Below, in pieces: positions 42,494 to 51,002 of a DNA stretch of 64,000 nt (the first letter of the stretch is position 1; each line of letters opens with the position of its first letter). Source of the stretch: Paenibacillus montanisoli (GTDB lineage: Bacteria; Bacillota; Bacilli; Paenibacillales; Paenibacillaceae); contig NZ_QLUW01000002.1 in the NCBI RefSeq assembly GCF_003268025.1, positions 992,001-1,056,000 on the forward strand, in the 5' to 3' direction. A program made the translations under genes and the position numbers. The notes beneath the pieces were generated by a model. That model saw only the letters and a program-made list of their open reading frames with translations, ran no database searches and had not been told where the DNA came from.

Positions 42494-44161
42494 TTACCAA
42501 GTTCGGAACCCCGCCGATCCCGGCGGCGAATGTTGAAGCATAGACATGACCGGAATCGTATAGGCAATCAGTGTCAGAATGATTGTGAGTATGACCCAAA
42601 CGCTCCACCGTTCATAGATTGCAGGCGGATTGTGTCCGGTATCGCGCACTTCCCCAATCGGGAAGTCCACATGCTCCTCGGTTCTAGGCGCAAAAAACCA
42701 CAAGTAAATCGCGATATACAAAAACATCAGCACACCAATGAACAAAAACACGCTCCCTATGCCCATCAGTGTCCGATACGGAGCCCACGTCGACACGATC
42801 GGGTGATCCATATAGGTCGTGTAAGCGGTTCTTCGCGGCTCGCCTAACAACCCGACGATGTGCATCGGAATGGACATAAAGATCATGCCGAGCGCCCAAA
42901 TAATCGTGTGCGCGATGCCAAGACGATTCGCGAAAGGCGTTACTTTCCGGCCGGTCAGGGAAGGAAAAAGCGTGTAGCTGATGGCAAAGAAGGTCAGCGC
43001 CACCGTAGAAGCTACAGTTAAGTGAAAATGACCGGTGATCCACAGCGTATTATGCACCACCTGATCCAGCTGGTAGCTAGCATTGACGATGCCTCCCGCC
43101 CCGGCAGGTATGAAGATGATCATCCCGACAAAAGCGGCAAAAAACCGGGCATCATGAAAAGGAAGCTTGCGGAAAAAGCCGAATCTGCCTTTTGCGCCTT
43201 TCTCCCTGCCGGCAAGCTCAAAGGTCGCCAACATCGAAAAAGCGGTCATTAGCGATGGGATGACGACAATCATCGTTAACACGACCTGCAAAAACTTCCA
43301 GAATGCCGCGATTCCCGGCTCCATCAGCTGATGGTGAAACCCGACGGGAATCGAATAAAGAATAAACAACACGAACGTCAACCGCGGCAATGAGGCACTG
43401 AATATTTTGCCTCCGATAATTTTCGGTACGTTTACGTACCAGTAAATATAAGCCGGCAGCAGCCAGAAATATACAAGCGGATGTCCGAAATACCAGAATA
43501 GCGTCCGGCTAAGCTCCACGTTTATCCGATCTACCCAGCCAAGCGACCATGGGATCAGCTGAAATACGACTTCTATCGCAACGCCCACCGTACAGATTAG
43601 CCACAGCACCATCGTCGCGACTGACATATATGCGAATAATGGCGACGGTTCCCCTTTGTTCGCGCGTTTCCATTTGCCGTATGCTGCGAAAATCGCAATG
43701 CCGCTAAGCCAGCTGCCGACGATCACCAATGCCATTCCGATGTAAAAGAGAGGATCAGCCTGCAGCGGGGCGTAGAACGTATACAGCACGCTTGCATCGT
43801 TGCTTAGTATTTTGATCGCCGCCAAAATCGTGCCGATCACCATTAAATAATAACCCCACCAGGCTGTATTGCGAGGACCGCTATGCATGCTGCCTCCCAG
43901 CGTTCTCGCTACCCCCGCATAAAGAAACCCGATGATAAAAAACGTAGTGAAAATCAGCGCCATCATCACCCCGTGTATGGTGAGCAGCTGGTAATATTCG
44001 AGAGATGCCGGCAGCTCGATATATCCGGTCCGCTGCAGCCCTTGCAGCAACCCGGCAATGGCTCCGATGAAGATCGCTACGAATGAAACGCCTATATGGG
44101 AAAGGATGAGCTTGCGATCTTTTGGATCAAACATAAACCTTTCTTCGCTTTGCTGAGACAT
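42494..44161 (-). CDS. cbaA: ba3-type heme-copper oxidase subunit I
   Basis: A 555-residue catalytic subunit of a B-family (ba3) terminal oxidase, reducing oxygen to water at the membrane. About thirteen helices are predicted. Ligands are visible: low-spin heme His in LLTIHGVMMAL, CuB His-Tyr pair in WYFGHPLVYFWLLPAYIYWY, the CuB histidine pair in PVGFHHQLMEPG, and GHFHLTVAS for both hemes. The GHPLVYFWLLPAY form and the lack of A-family channel motifs place it with ba3 enzymes, which have high oxygen affinity. GGAGGG precedes the start. It follows the subunit IIa and II genes. Confidence 0.93.
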   Translation of the reverse strand: MSQQSEERFMFDPKDRKLILSHIGVSFVAIFIGAIAGLLQGLQRTGYIELPASLEYYQLLTIHGVMMALIFTTFFIIGFLYAGVARTLGGSMHSGPRNTAWWGYYLMVIGTILAAIKILSNDASVLYTFYAPLQADPLFYIGMALVIVGSWLSGIAIFAAYGKWKRANKGEPSPLFAYMSVATMVLWLICTVGVAIEVVFQLIPWSLGWVDRINVELSRTLFWYFGHPLVYFWLLPAYIYWYVNVPKIIGGKIFSASLPRLTFVLFILYSIPVGFHHQLMEPGIAAFWKFLQVVLTMIVVIPSLMTAFSMLATFELAGREKGAKGRFGFFRKLPFHDARFFAAFVGMIIFIPAGAGGIVNASYQLDQVVHNTLWITGHFHLTVASTVALTFFAISYTLFPSLTGRKVTPFANRLGIAHTIIWALGMIFMSIPMHIVGLLGEPRRTAYTTYMDHPIVSTWAPYRTLMGIGSVFLFIGVLMFLYIAIYLWFFAPRTEEHVDFPIGEVRDTGHNPPAIYERWSVWVILTIILTLIAYTIPVMSMLQHSPPGSAGFRTW

Positions 44162-44213
44162 GACGCGTTAACCCTCCTATTCGCCTTAGCGTATACGCTC
44201 TTGACGGGCATCG

Positions 44214-44687
44214 TTATTGAACGACCAATTTGCCCATCATCATGTGGTGTCCGATTCCGCAGTATTCGTGGCACAACATAGCGTAGTCGCCGCTCTTCTT
44301 AAACGTGTACTCGAATTCGGTGACATGGCCCGGAACGACCATTATATTCACATTGGTGTTTGGAATCAGGAGACCGTGAACGACGTCCGGACTCGTGATT
44401 TCAAAATGAACTTTAGCCCCCCGCGGGATGGCGATCTCCCCGGGCGTGAATGCAAACGCTTCGGCAATCATCGAGGCCTTGTATTCGTTCGGTCCGATTT
44501 GCGTCAAAGCCGGCTTATCGAAGGGTGCCGTCGTTTTCACCTGCTCCGGTACGATCGTATGCATATGTCCCGGCGGATTCAGACCGAGACCGCACGCCAT
44601 AACCCCGAGGATGATTAAAAATACGACCAACGAGCCTGTTCCAAGTAGAAGCCATATCCTTTCTAATCGGGGCAAATGATCAATCAT
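44214..44687 (-). CDS. cbaB: ba3-type oxidase subunit II (CuA)
   Basis: A 157-residue subunit with one N-terminal helix (IWLLLGTGSLVVFLIILGVM) and an external cupredoxin domain. The binuclear CuA ligands are clear: His in DVVHGLLIPN, and CHEYCGIGHHMM giving the two Cys, His and Met. It accepts electrons from cytochrome c and passes them to subunit I. GGAGGGG precedes the ATG. The single helix and short length are typical of B-family oxidases. Confidence 0.93.
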   Translation of the reverse strand: MIDHLPRLERIWLLLGTGSLVVFLIILGVMACGLGLNPPGHMHTIVPEQVKTTAPFDKPALTQIGPNEYKASMIAEAFAFTPGEIAIPRGAKVHFEITSPDVVHGLLIPNTNVNIMVVPGHVTEFEYTFKKSGDYAMLCHEYCGIGHHMMMGKLVVQ

Positions 44688-44714
44688 CTGTAAAACCCCT
44701 CCATTTGATTAAAT

Positions 44715-44861
44715 TTATTGTCTGCACAGATACAGGGCAAAAATAACGATCCATAGAACAACGATGAACCCTCCAATCAATAGTACCGAAGCAAAGGTTC
44801 CTTTCAGCTGCTCATTCTCTCCAACGTCTTTTCGGGCTTCCTGCCGGGTGCGATTTGCCAT
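44715..44861 (-). CDS. Oxidase subunit IIa-like small membrane protein
   Basis: A 48-residue protein read from ATG 44861 with AGGAGGGG upstream. A charged N-terminus (MANRTRQEARKDVGENEQLK) leads to one helix (GTFASVLLIGGFIVVLWIVI). Size, layout and position just before subunit II match the COX2A family, the small third subunit of ba3 oxidases that supplies the missing first helix of subunit II. First gene of the operon. Confidence 0.82.
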   Translation of the reverse strand: MANRTRQEARKDVGENEQLKGTFASVLLIGGFIVVLWIVIFALYLCRQ

Positions 44862-45000
44862 CTTCGGGCGTCCCCTCCTGTCGCTTCATTCCTACACTGC
44901 TATATTTTTCTATTATTACTGAAAAAATACGTAAGGAAAGAAGCCATCCCAATTTGAGATAGCTTTGTCATATGTGTACGTTTTCGTATCATCAGAATGC

Positions 45001-45028
45001 AAAAAAGAGACCCTCGAAAGAGTCTCCA
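45001..45028 (-). terminator. Terminator of the 45.1 kb small gene
   Basis: GGAGACTCTTTCGAGGGTCTC on the minus strand followed by TTTTTTG. Confidence 0.8.
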
Positions 45029-45108
45029 TTGATTTCATATTTAATTTCAACTCATTTCCCCCACGTTTTCATCGTCTTTTGAATACATACATTATTCCTC
45101 ACCACCAA

Positions 45109-45240
45109 TCAATGTTTGACCAGTCGGATCGGATGTGTTTTATCGATTATTCCCATATTAAATGCGCCTTTTACTAGAATACCCAATACAGCGATCACTA
45201 CAACGTTAAATCCCATCAGCATGAACATAACTACTTCCAT
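45109..45240 (-). CDS. Small single-TM protein
   Basis: A 43-residue protein, MEVVMFMLMGFNVVVIAVLG..., with AAGGAGCGA before its ATG and a terminator after it. One hydrophobic helix of about 20 residues is followed by KGAFNMGIIDKTHPIRLVKH. It lies upstream of the ba3 operon but is a separate unit. A promoter-like repeat upstream is shared with the next small gene. No family is recognised; it may be a small respiratory accessory or a spore protein. Confidence 0.55.
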   Translation of the reverse strand: MEVVMFMLMGFNVVVIAVLGILVKGAFNMGIIDKTHPIRLVKH

Positions 45241-45273
45241 TTTTATCGCTCCTTCATGTTTCCGTTTGAGTTC

Positions 45274-45307
45274 TGTATTGTAAAACGGATATTGGATTGT
45301 AAAATAG
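45274..45307 (-). promoter_or_regulatory. Repeat B copy 1: shared promoter-like element
   Basis: TGTATTGTAAAAC with a second TTGTAAAA 18 bases on. Read on the minus strand it gives TTTACA-N15-TACAAT, about 35 bases before the 45.1 kb gene. It is nearly identical to copy 2 at 45563. Confidence 0.55.
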
Positions 45308-45355
45308 TCAGAGTAAACCCAGAAGAGATTAATTGCTGCTTATTCGATCTTACGA

Positions 45356-45505
45356 TTATAACCGACGCTTACGCCATGGACTTTTTTTCGTACATGGATT
45401 TTGTGTCGCGCACGATTTGTTATTTTTTTCAGCAGCTTTCATCAACTTTTCTTGCCTCCTCACAATCCCTGCAGTGATTACTTGTTCCGTCAATTGCAAA
45501 ATCAT
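45356..45505 (-). CDS. Small basic cysteine-containing protein
   Basis: A 49-residue frame, MILQLTEQVITAGIVRRQEK..., with AAGGAGTGAG about nine bases before the ATG. The C-terminal half is basic with two cysteines (NKSCATQNPCTKKSPWRKRR). A second start (TTG after GAGGAGG) inside the frame is possible. It shares its upstream promoter-like repeat with the neighbouring small gene. No family is recognised; reality is moderately likely. Confidence 0.4.
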   Translation of the reverse strand: MILQLTEQVITAGIVRRQEKLMKAAEKNNKSCATQNPCTKKSPWRKRRL

Positions 45506-45562
45506 ACTTGCTCACTCCTTAAGCTCAGGATATGAGTTGATTATATATCGCACGTGATGGCA

Positions 45563-45596
45563 TGTATTGTAAAACAGAATTGCAATTGTAAAAAAG
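45563..45596 (-). promoter_or_regulatory. Repeat B copy 2: shared promoter-like element
   Basis: TGTATTGTAAAAC plus TTGTAAAA with the same spacing as copy 1; about 60 bases before the 45.5 kb small gene. TTGTAAAA resembles the TTTGTGAA-like half-sites of redox regulators such as ResD, but a plain promoter is equally possible. Confidence 0.5.
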
Positions 45597-45678
45597 TAAT
45601 ATGTAACTCGATCGATTGGATAAGCTGCTCTAGTTGTAGCCGAATGCCGAGAAACAGACAATAAATCATCAAAACTAC

Positions 45679-45721
45679 AGTGACTGAAATCACAATCTTA
45701 TCATGTTCACTTCATTATAAT
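45679..45721 (+). promoter_or_regulatory. FNR-type class II promoter of the haemoglobin gene
   Basis: AGTGACTGAAATCACA (45679-45694) matches TGTGA-N6-TCACA except at one base. TATAAT is at 45716-45721, which predicts a start near 45728. That is 41.5 bases from the palindrome centre, the standard class II activator spacing. Anaerobic activation is inferred. Confidence 0.7.
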
Positions 45722-45757
45722 TAGATTAAAGTTGGCCAACAATTGGAGGTGCTGATT

Positions 45758-46180
45758 GTGACGTATACGGAGAAATATAACAGTGGGGCAACTTCGAAGA
45801 TGGATAAGGAAAGCTTGTATAATCAAATCGGAGGAGCGCAGACGATCAATAGGCTTGTCCACGCATTTTATCCAAAGGTCTACGCTCACCCTGTTCTTCG
45901 ACCACTCTTTCCGGACGGTGTAGACGAAATCCGGGCAAAGCAGTATTTATTTCTGACCCAATTCACTGGGGGTCCTACTCTTTATACCGACAAATATGGC
46001 TTTGGCAATATGAAAAGCATACATGAGCAATTCAGAATTTCCCCATCCCACGCTGATGCGTGGCTTACTTGCATGCGAGAAGCGATGGATGAAATCGAAC
46101 TTCAGGGCTATCCGCGGCAGTTACTTTTTCAAATGATGACGAATGCTGCGAATCGATTCGTAAACACACCCGAAGAATAA
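45758..46180 (+). CDS. Truncated haemoglobin, group II (TrHbO/YjbI-like)
   Basis: A 140-residue heme protein with a 2-on-2 globin fold. The GTG at 45758 has GGAGGT seven bases upstream. Motifs include YNQIGGAQTINRLVHAFY, PLFPDG, YLFLTQFTGGPTLYTDKYG with the group II Tyr/Trp-type pocket, and the likely proximal His in MKSIHEQFRIS (about residue 88). These proteins bind oxygen or NO and are linked to NO or peroxide protection. It is followed by a cupin gene in the same direction. An FNR-type promoter ties it to low oxygen or nitrate growth. Confidence 0.92.
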   Translation: MTYTEKYNSGATSKMDKESLYNQIGGAQTINRLVHAFYPKVYAHPVLRPLFPDGVDEIRAKQYLFLTQFTGGPTLYTDKYGFGNMKSIHEQFRISPSHADAWLTCMREAMDEIELQGYPRQLLFQMMTNAANRFVNTPEE

Positions 46181-46248
46181 AGTGCTTTCATCAGAAGTGA
46201 AAATCAATTATCTCAGAAGATTGGTAAAGAAAGGCGGTTGGATGAAAA

Positions 46249-46566
46249 ATGAAGGTTCAGCCATTACAGTTTACAGAATCATTTATTGAGCCCGTCATGG
46301 ACAACGGAGTTTCCAAAGTCGTGAAGTTTTCATTCCCAAAAGATAAGGAGCTTCAAAAACATAAAACAACAAGCGATATACTTGTCTTCGTATTGGATGG
46401 GCACATTCGGTTTGTAGCGGGAGAAGAGTTCTATCTTAAAGCCGGGGATATGATCAATGTTGAAAAAGAAATAGAGCATTCTATCACAGCGCTTGAAAAA
46501 AGCATTGTGCTTGTTGTTATGACCCCAAGCCCCTCGTACCATACGATTTTAAAGCCGAGTCAATAA
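46249..46566 (+). CDS. Small cupin-domain protein
   Basis: A 105-residue single-cupin protein. The fold's two motifs are degenerate but visible: KHKTTSDILVFVLDGHIRFV and GDMINVEKEIEHSITALEKS. Candidate metal ligands are His38, the GH of the first motif and EH in the second. AAAGGCGG precedes the ATG. It lies 68 bases after the truncated haemoglobin gene with no terminator between, so they are probably cotranscribed. The role is unknown; a metal- or redox-linked accessory of the NO/oxygen response is inference. Confidence 0.8.
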   Translation: MKVQPLQFTESFIEPVMDNGVSKVVKFSFPKDKELQKHKTTSDILVFVLDGHIRFVAGEEFYLKAGDMINVEKEIEHSITALEKSIVLVVMTPSPSYHTILKPSQ

Positions 46567-46661
46567 TTTTGCAGCAAGTTGCCCCTACGAATACCATTCC
46601 AGCTTTAGATCTACGATATAGTCAGGATCATCGATGGTTTATTGTTGTACTATACGCCCAG

Positions 46662-46704
46662 CAACTACAACAGGATGCCTTTCTCAGGCAGCCTGTTGTA
46701 GTTA
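46662..46704. repeat. Long perfect-arm hairpin after the cupin gene
   Basis: AACTACAACAGG-TGCCT pairs with AGGCA-CCTGTTGTAGTT around a short loop. No T run follows on either strand. It is probably a transcript-end or stability element between the convergent cupin and gerAB genes. Confidence 0.6.
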
Positions 46705-46771
46705 CGCTATCCTGTGCCCAAAACTAAGTTCGCAAAGTCAGATAGGTTGTCAAGCGCATCATTTTCAGCAA

Positions 46772-47860
46772 TTATAATTTACGTAGTTTGGCCGTTATCA
46801 GTAATAATAAAGGGATTAGAAATGCAAAGGTAATTTTGAATGGAAATCCAATGAGAATCATTATATGCTTGATTTCCATTACATTCGAACTCTCTGTTAA
46901 GCAAAGGATGTACAAAATCAATCCCAATGGATAAGTGAGCGGTCGATAGTCCCTTAGCTTCATCATTTGCGCCAACGATAACGCCGATCCGTAAAATAGC
47001 AATATCAGTTTATATAAAATGGAAATAAACCACATAATCGCCATAATGGCCTCAATCCGCTGAAGAAAGCCGGCGATATTAATTTCTTTTGCTATAGTAA
47101 AGCTGGGATAGAAGTGTTCGGTGGTTGCTTCCGCTCCCAGTACCAGAATACTCAAGGTAGTAACCGTCAAGAGTACGAAGCTTCCCAACAACATCCCGTT
47201 GTGAAAAGCCCTTTTTGCACTTTTTTTAGAATTAACATTTGGGAATACCATCAATAGGGCGACCATTTCCAGAAAGGGGAAATGAATAAACTGAATCGCT
47301 CCACGAAGTATGGAGTTTACTCCGGTTCCGGTTACGATTGGCTGCATATTTTTGAAATCGAAACTTGGAGTGCTAAGCATAAAAAAAGATATAAACAGGA
47401 TGATAAACACCGGAAATAAAATTTCTGCAGTTCTGCCAATCGTTTCAATTCCCGCCCTTGCTCCCAAAACTACAATAACCAAAAATAAGATTACAATCGA
47501 ATCAATCGGGGTTTCCGGCATCAATTGGATCACAACAAAGTCCCCGAGAACCCGCAGCACAATGGCCGCAAGGAGGAAAAAGCATATGAAAAGGACCAGC
47601 GCTGCAAGCTTTCCAAACCAATTGCCTAAGATAATTTCGCTGTATTCCGTTATTGTCCGAGCGGGAAATTTGCTTCCAAGCGAATTATATAACAAGACTA
47701 GCAGCCAGCCGATTACGATTGCGATCAGTGACGAGATCCATGCATCCTGTTTGGCTTCGGGTACGATATATGTCGGCAACAAAATAAAAGAATTTCCCAC
47801 GGTGAAAAAAAAGACAAGCAGACCAAATTGTCTTCCCGCAATTCGTTCCGTATTTTTCAT
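46772..47860 (-). CDS. gerAB: Spore germination protein, GerAB family
   Basis: A 362-residue inner-membrane protein with ten predicted helices, of the GerAB/amino-acid-permease type. This subunit binds the germinant in GerA-type receptors. The N-terminus NTERIAGRQFGLLVFFFTVG, the helix 3 region and ENYQ-like loops fit the family. AAAGGT precedes the start. It is the last gene of a four-gene minus-strand ger operon. The ligand (probably an amino acid or nucleoside) cannot be read from sequence. Confidence 0.93.
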   Translation of the reverse strand: MKNTERIAGRQFGLLVFFFTVGNSFILLPTYIVPEAKQDAWISSLIAIVIGWLLVLLYNSLGSKFPARTITEYSEIILGNWFGKLAALVLFICFFLLAAIVLRVLGDFVVIQLMPETPIDSIVILFLVIVVLGARAGIETIGRTAEILFPVFIILFISFFMLSTPSFDFKNMQPIVTGTGVNSILRGAIQFIHFPFLEMVALLMVFPNVNSKKSAKRAFHNGMLLGSFVLLTVTTLSILVLGAEATTEHFYPSFTIAKEINIAGFLQRIEAIMAIMWFISILYKLILLFYGSALSLAQMMKLRDYRPLTYPLGLILYILCLTESSNVMEIKHIMILIGFPFKITFAFLIPLLLLITAKLRKL

Positions 47861-47876
47861 TTGGATAGTACCTTTC

Positions 47877-48110
47877 TTAACTCAAAATTTTCATAATCCA
47901 TTTACCCACCGGCTCATAAATATACAGAATTCCTTTGAGCGGGTTAGGCAACTCCACTTGCTGAATACGTGTTATGATCAATCCCGCTCCTATACATAGT
48001 AAAACTAAAAAAATGGACATTTCTTTCAGCCATCCTTTTTTAAGCAATGAAGGGACTTCTAAATAAGCCATCAATACAGCAACTGTACATACGCAAACTA
48101 TTTTCCACAT
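47877..48110 (-). CDS. Small membrane protein in the ger operon
   Basis: A 77-residue protein with two hydrophobic stretches (about residues 2-20 and 32-50) and a polar C-terminus (LKGILYIYEPVGKWIMKILS). Its ATG lies six bases after the GerAC stop, with AAGGAATG upstream. Small two-TM 'D' subunits are known in some ger operons (GerD/GerKD-like) and modulate receptor activity. The position fits, but the identity is inferred. Confidence 0.7.
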   Translation of the reverse strand: MWKIVCVCTVAVLMAYLEVPSLLKKGWLKEMSIFLVLLCIGAGLIITRIQQVELPNPLKGILYIYEPVGKWIMKILS

Positions 48111-48116
48111 CGCACT

Positions 48117-49304
48117 TCATTCCTTGATATCTTTTAAATAACTTTTGTTTGCTACGCCGGTATAACGTATTTTTACCTTTACATCGAGTTGAACCGGCAG
48201 CTCCGAAAATGTGTCATCCCAATTTTGTTTGAGCTGATTCCATTTATGGGGATCCGACCGGTATATGGCTTCCCCAAAACCGAATATATCCGCATGATAA
48301 TTGTGCTGTGCTTCATTGAGGGTTTTCTTCATGATGGCTTTTATTTTTTCGCTTGCCTTTTTTTCTAGCTCTGGGATTGTTCGCGGATCCGTTAAATCGA
48401 GTTTACATTGCTGAGCGGCCACATTGTCTTCAACTCGAACGCGAATGGCAATCGAATTCCTTTTCCATTTGATTTCAGATTTCGATCGGACGATCTCAAC
48501 GACTACTTTTCCACCATCAGGGCATGAAACATAACCAACGCTACTTTTAACTTTATCAGTAATGTAGCTGTAGCCCTTGCTTTCCTCTTCATCTAACCAG
48601 CCGATCAGTTTATCCCTACGAAAAACGGACAAGCTGCTCAGGTGCAAGGTGGTTGGCGGGGAACTCGTGGACAAGTTTTGGGAGGATGCTCCGAACTCAA
48701 CATTCCCTTTAACCTGTACACCTGTAAGTACGCCCGCTTTCCCTTTGCCCTCAAAACTTCGGACAAGCTCTCCCATATTGACAGTAGCCGTGGGTGCCCA
48801 TACACTCTCTGACGTTTCTAGAGAGTGAAAAAGGCTTTCCGCCGGGATTTTTTCGTTACTGGTCAACACTTTTAGTAAATTTTCCGCCGTCGTTTTTCTG
48901 GCGACTAAGACATAAAAAGTGGGACGCAGCTCTTGATCCCGATAAAACAGCTCCAGATCGGGCCCAATTCCTTTTCTCGCAAGCGACTCTCCAATTACGA
49001 TTAAGCGAATATGTGACGAGTAAATTTTACGCGGAACGATCGTCGTCAATTTTCGTAAAGCTTCAAAAACTGTATCCGCTTGTTCAGAGTACGTGCTTAT
49101 CGGCGATCGTTGAGATCCGCCCTTTTTCGCGGTTATCTCCCCAGGATTCAACACTTGAACCGAGACCCGAACCTGATCCCCCGCTTCGTCAATTCCAATA
49201 GCTCCTGCGATTGCAAGATCACTGAGCTCCCTGCGATTCCAACAGCCGGTCATTATAAGGAGCATGAAGAGGAACAACAATATGAACATCATTTTACGGA
49301 ACAT
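48117..49304 (-). CDS. gerAC: Spore germination lipoprotein, GerAC family
   Basis: A 395-residue lipoprotein. The signal peptide ends in LLIMTGCWNRRELSDLAIAG, with the lipidated Cys near residue 21 and the family's CWNRREL start. Conserved regions include TVFEALRKLTTIVPRKIYSS, HIRLIVIGESLARKGI and ELRPTFYVLVAR. GGAGGTACG precedes the ATG. It forms the outer lipoprotein subunit of the germinant receptor with GerAA and GerAB. Confidence 0.94.
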   Translation of the reverse strand: MFRKMMFILLFLFMLLIMTGCWNRRELSDLAIAGAIGIDEAGDQVRVSVQVLNPGEITAKKGGSQRSPISTYSEQADTVFEALRKLTTIVPRKIYSSHIRLIVIGESLARKGIGPDLELFYRDQELRPTFYVLVARKTTAENLLKVLTSNEKIPAESLFHSLETSESVWAPTATVNMGELVRSFEGKGKAGVLTGVQVKGNVEFGASSQNLSTSSPPTTLHLSSLSVFRRDKLIGWLDEEESKGYSYITDKVKSSVGYVSCPDGGKVVVEIVRSKSEIKWKRNSIAIRVRVEDNVAAQQCKLDLTDPRTIPELEKKASEKIKAIMKKTLNEAQHNYHADIFGFGEAIYRSDPHKWNQLKQNWDDTFSELPVQLDVKVKIRYTGVANKSYLKDIKE

Positions 49305-49325
49305 AATGCGTACCTCCAGCTTAGC

Positions 49326-50906
49326 TTACTTTTCCGGTTGGGAAGGCTTAGAACGAATGACGTTTTTTTGACTGATCGAGCGAGGACGTGTAACCAGCAT
49401 CCAATGCGGCAATCGAAAAATGGTATCCTTAAGGTCAGACACGGTCAAGGGAGCGAATGGACTCATATAAGGAACGCCAAACGAGCGCAATGTACAAAGA
49501 TGAAATAAAATCGCAACTACACCGACAAAAATGCCGAATATTCCGAACGAAGCAGCCAAACCCATCATCGGGAACCGCAATAATCGAAAAGCGATGGCCA
49601 TGTTGTATGAGGGAAATAGAAAACTGGAGATAGCCGTTATCGAAACGATAATTACCATTGCAGGCGAAACAATCCCGGCCGCCACCGCCGCTTGACCCAA
49701 TACCAGAGTTCCTACGATCGAAATGGTTTGTCCGATCGCCTTCGGCATTCTTAACCCGGCTTCCCTCAAAATTTCAAATGTTATTTCCATCATAAGAGCT
49801 TCAATGAAAGCTGGAAAAGGAACCCCTGCGTGTTGATCAGCTAGATTGATCAATAAATCCGTAGGAAGCATCTCTTGGTGAAAGGTGGTAATAGCGATAT
49901 AAAGTGATGGAGCCAAGAAAGATATAAAAATGCCGAAATAACGCAAAATCCGGAGCGCCGAACTAATATTGGCCCGCTGATAATAATCTTCGGCTGAGTT
50001 AATAAACGATACAAAGAGAGCGGGGACAATAAGAACCATCGGAGTCCCGTCGATTAAAATCGCGACTTTCCCCTCGAGCAATTCTCCCGCTATCACATCC
50101 GGTCGTTCGCTATAGAACATTGTAGGGAACGGGGTGAAGGTCTCGTCTTGGATCCACTCTTCAATATAGCCGCTCTCTAAAATGGAGTCGGTATCGATTT
50201 GATTAAGACGTGATCTTACTTCTCCAACAACTTTTTCGTTTACGATTCCATTCACGTACATGATAGCCACATCGGTTTTCGTCACACGGCCGATTTGCTT
50301 CGTTTCTAATCGAAGGTTGCGATCTCTGATTTTTCTGCGAATCAGAGCCGTATTTGTACGCAATGATTCCGAGAAGCTTTCCTGCGGCCCGCGGATCACA
50401 ATTTCCCGGCTCGATTCCGTAACGCCCCGGTCTTTACCGCCTAGAGTTGCCGCCGAGATCGCTTGATTGCAGCCATCGATTAACAATGTGGTAAAGCCGG
50501 ATAATACAGCTTGGTACAGCGAATCAAAATTTGTAATGTCGCTCGTTTTTCCAATGGCCAGAACGAATTCCTTTATATAGGTAACCGGGTTTTGCTCTGG
50601 AAGGATAGCCGGAATGGACACGTCTCCCTTTGGAAACTGCAGCAAACTTTCCATTAGGGATTCAGAAATCAATTGCTGGTCAACCAAGCCCTCCAAGTAT
50701 ACTAGCGCTGCTTTGGCTCCATTCAAGCTGTGGATCCGAAATTCGCGAATTACAATATCCGTGCTGCCGCCGAATTCCGTTTGAATCCTGTTTAAATTGT
50801 CTTGAAGTTTATCGAATAAATCGTTTGGAGGATTATTTGGGGGATGAGTATTCCCGGAGGGTGGATCGATATATGCTTTTAGCAACCTGCGAATTATGAA
50901 ATTCAT
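49326..50906 (-). CDS. gerAA: Spore germination protein, GerAA family
   Basis: A 526-residue inner-membrane protein. A soluble N-terminal domain of about 270 residues (IVIREFRIHSLNGAKAALVY, EIVIRGPQESFSESLRTNTA, the GPxExF signature) precedes five or six helices (from VLIVPALFVSFINSAEDYYQ). The C-terminal cytoplasmic tail ends in basic residues. This is the oligomeric ion-channel-like subunit of GerA receptors. First gene of the operon AA-AC-small-AB. The ribosome site before ATG 50906 is weak. Confidence 0.95.
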   Translation of the reverse strand: MNFIIRRLLKAYIDPPSGNTHPPNNPPNDLFDKLQDNLNRIQTEFGGSTDIVIREFRIHSLNGAKAALVYLEGLVDQQLISESLMESLLQFPKGDVSIPAILPEQNPVTYIKEFVLAIGKTSDITNFDSLYQAVLSGFTTLLIDGCNQAISAATLGGKDRGVTESSREIVIRGPQESFSESLRTNTALIRRKIRDRNLRLETKQIGRVTKTDVAIMYVNGIVNEKVVGEVRSRLNQIDTDSILESGYIEEWIQDETFTPFPTMFYSERPDVIAGELLEGKVAILIDGTPMVLIVPALFVSFINSAEDYYQRANISSALRILRYFGIFISFLAPSLYIAITTFHQEMLPTDLLINLADQHAGVPFPAFIEALMMEITFEILREAGLRMPKAIGQTISIVGTLVLGQAAVAAGIVSPAMVIIVSITAISSFLFPSYNMAIAFRLLRFPMMGLAASFGIFGIFVGVVAILFHLCTLRSFGVPYMSPFAPLTVSDLKDTIFRLPHWMLVTRPRSISQKNVIRSKPSQPEK

Positions 50907-51002
50907 TAGTCCTATAGCCGTCCTCGTCTTGATTTTATGTTATGAGTAATGTATTCCCTTGGATATATGTGGGTATACGTACTCAATTTTGCATGAAACT
51001 TA

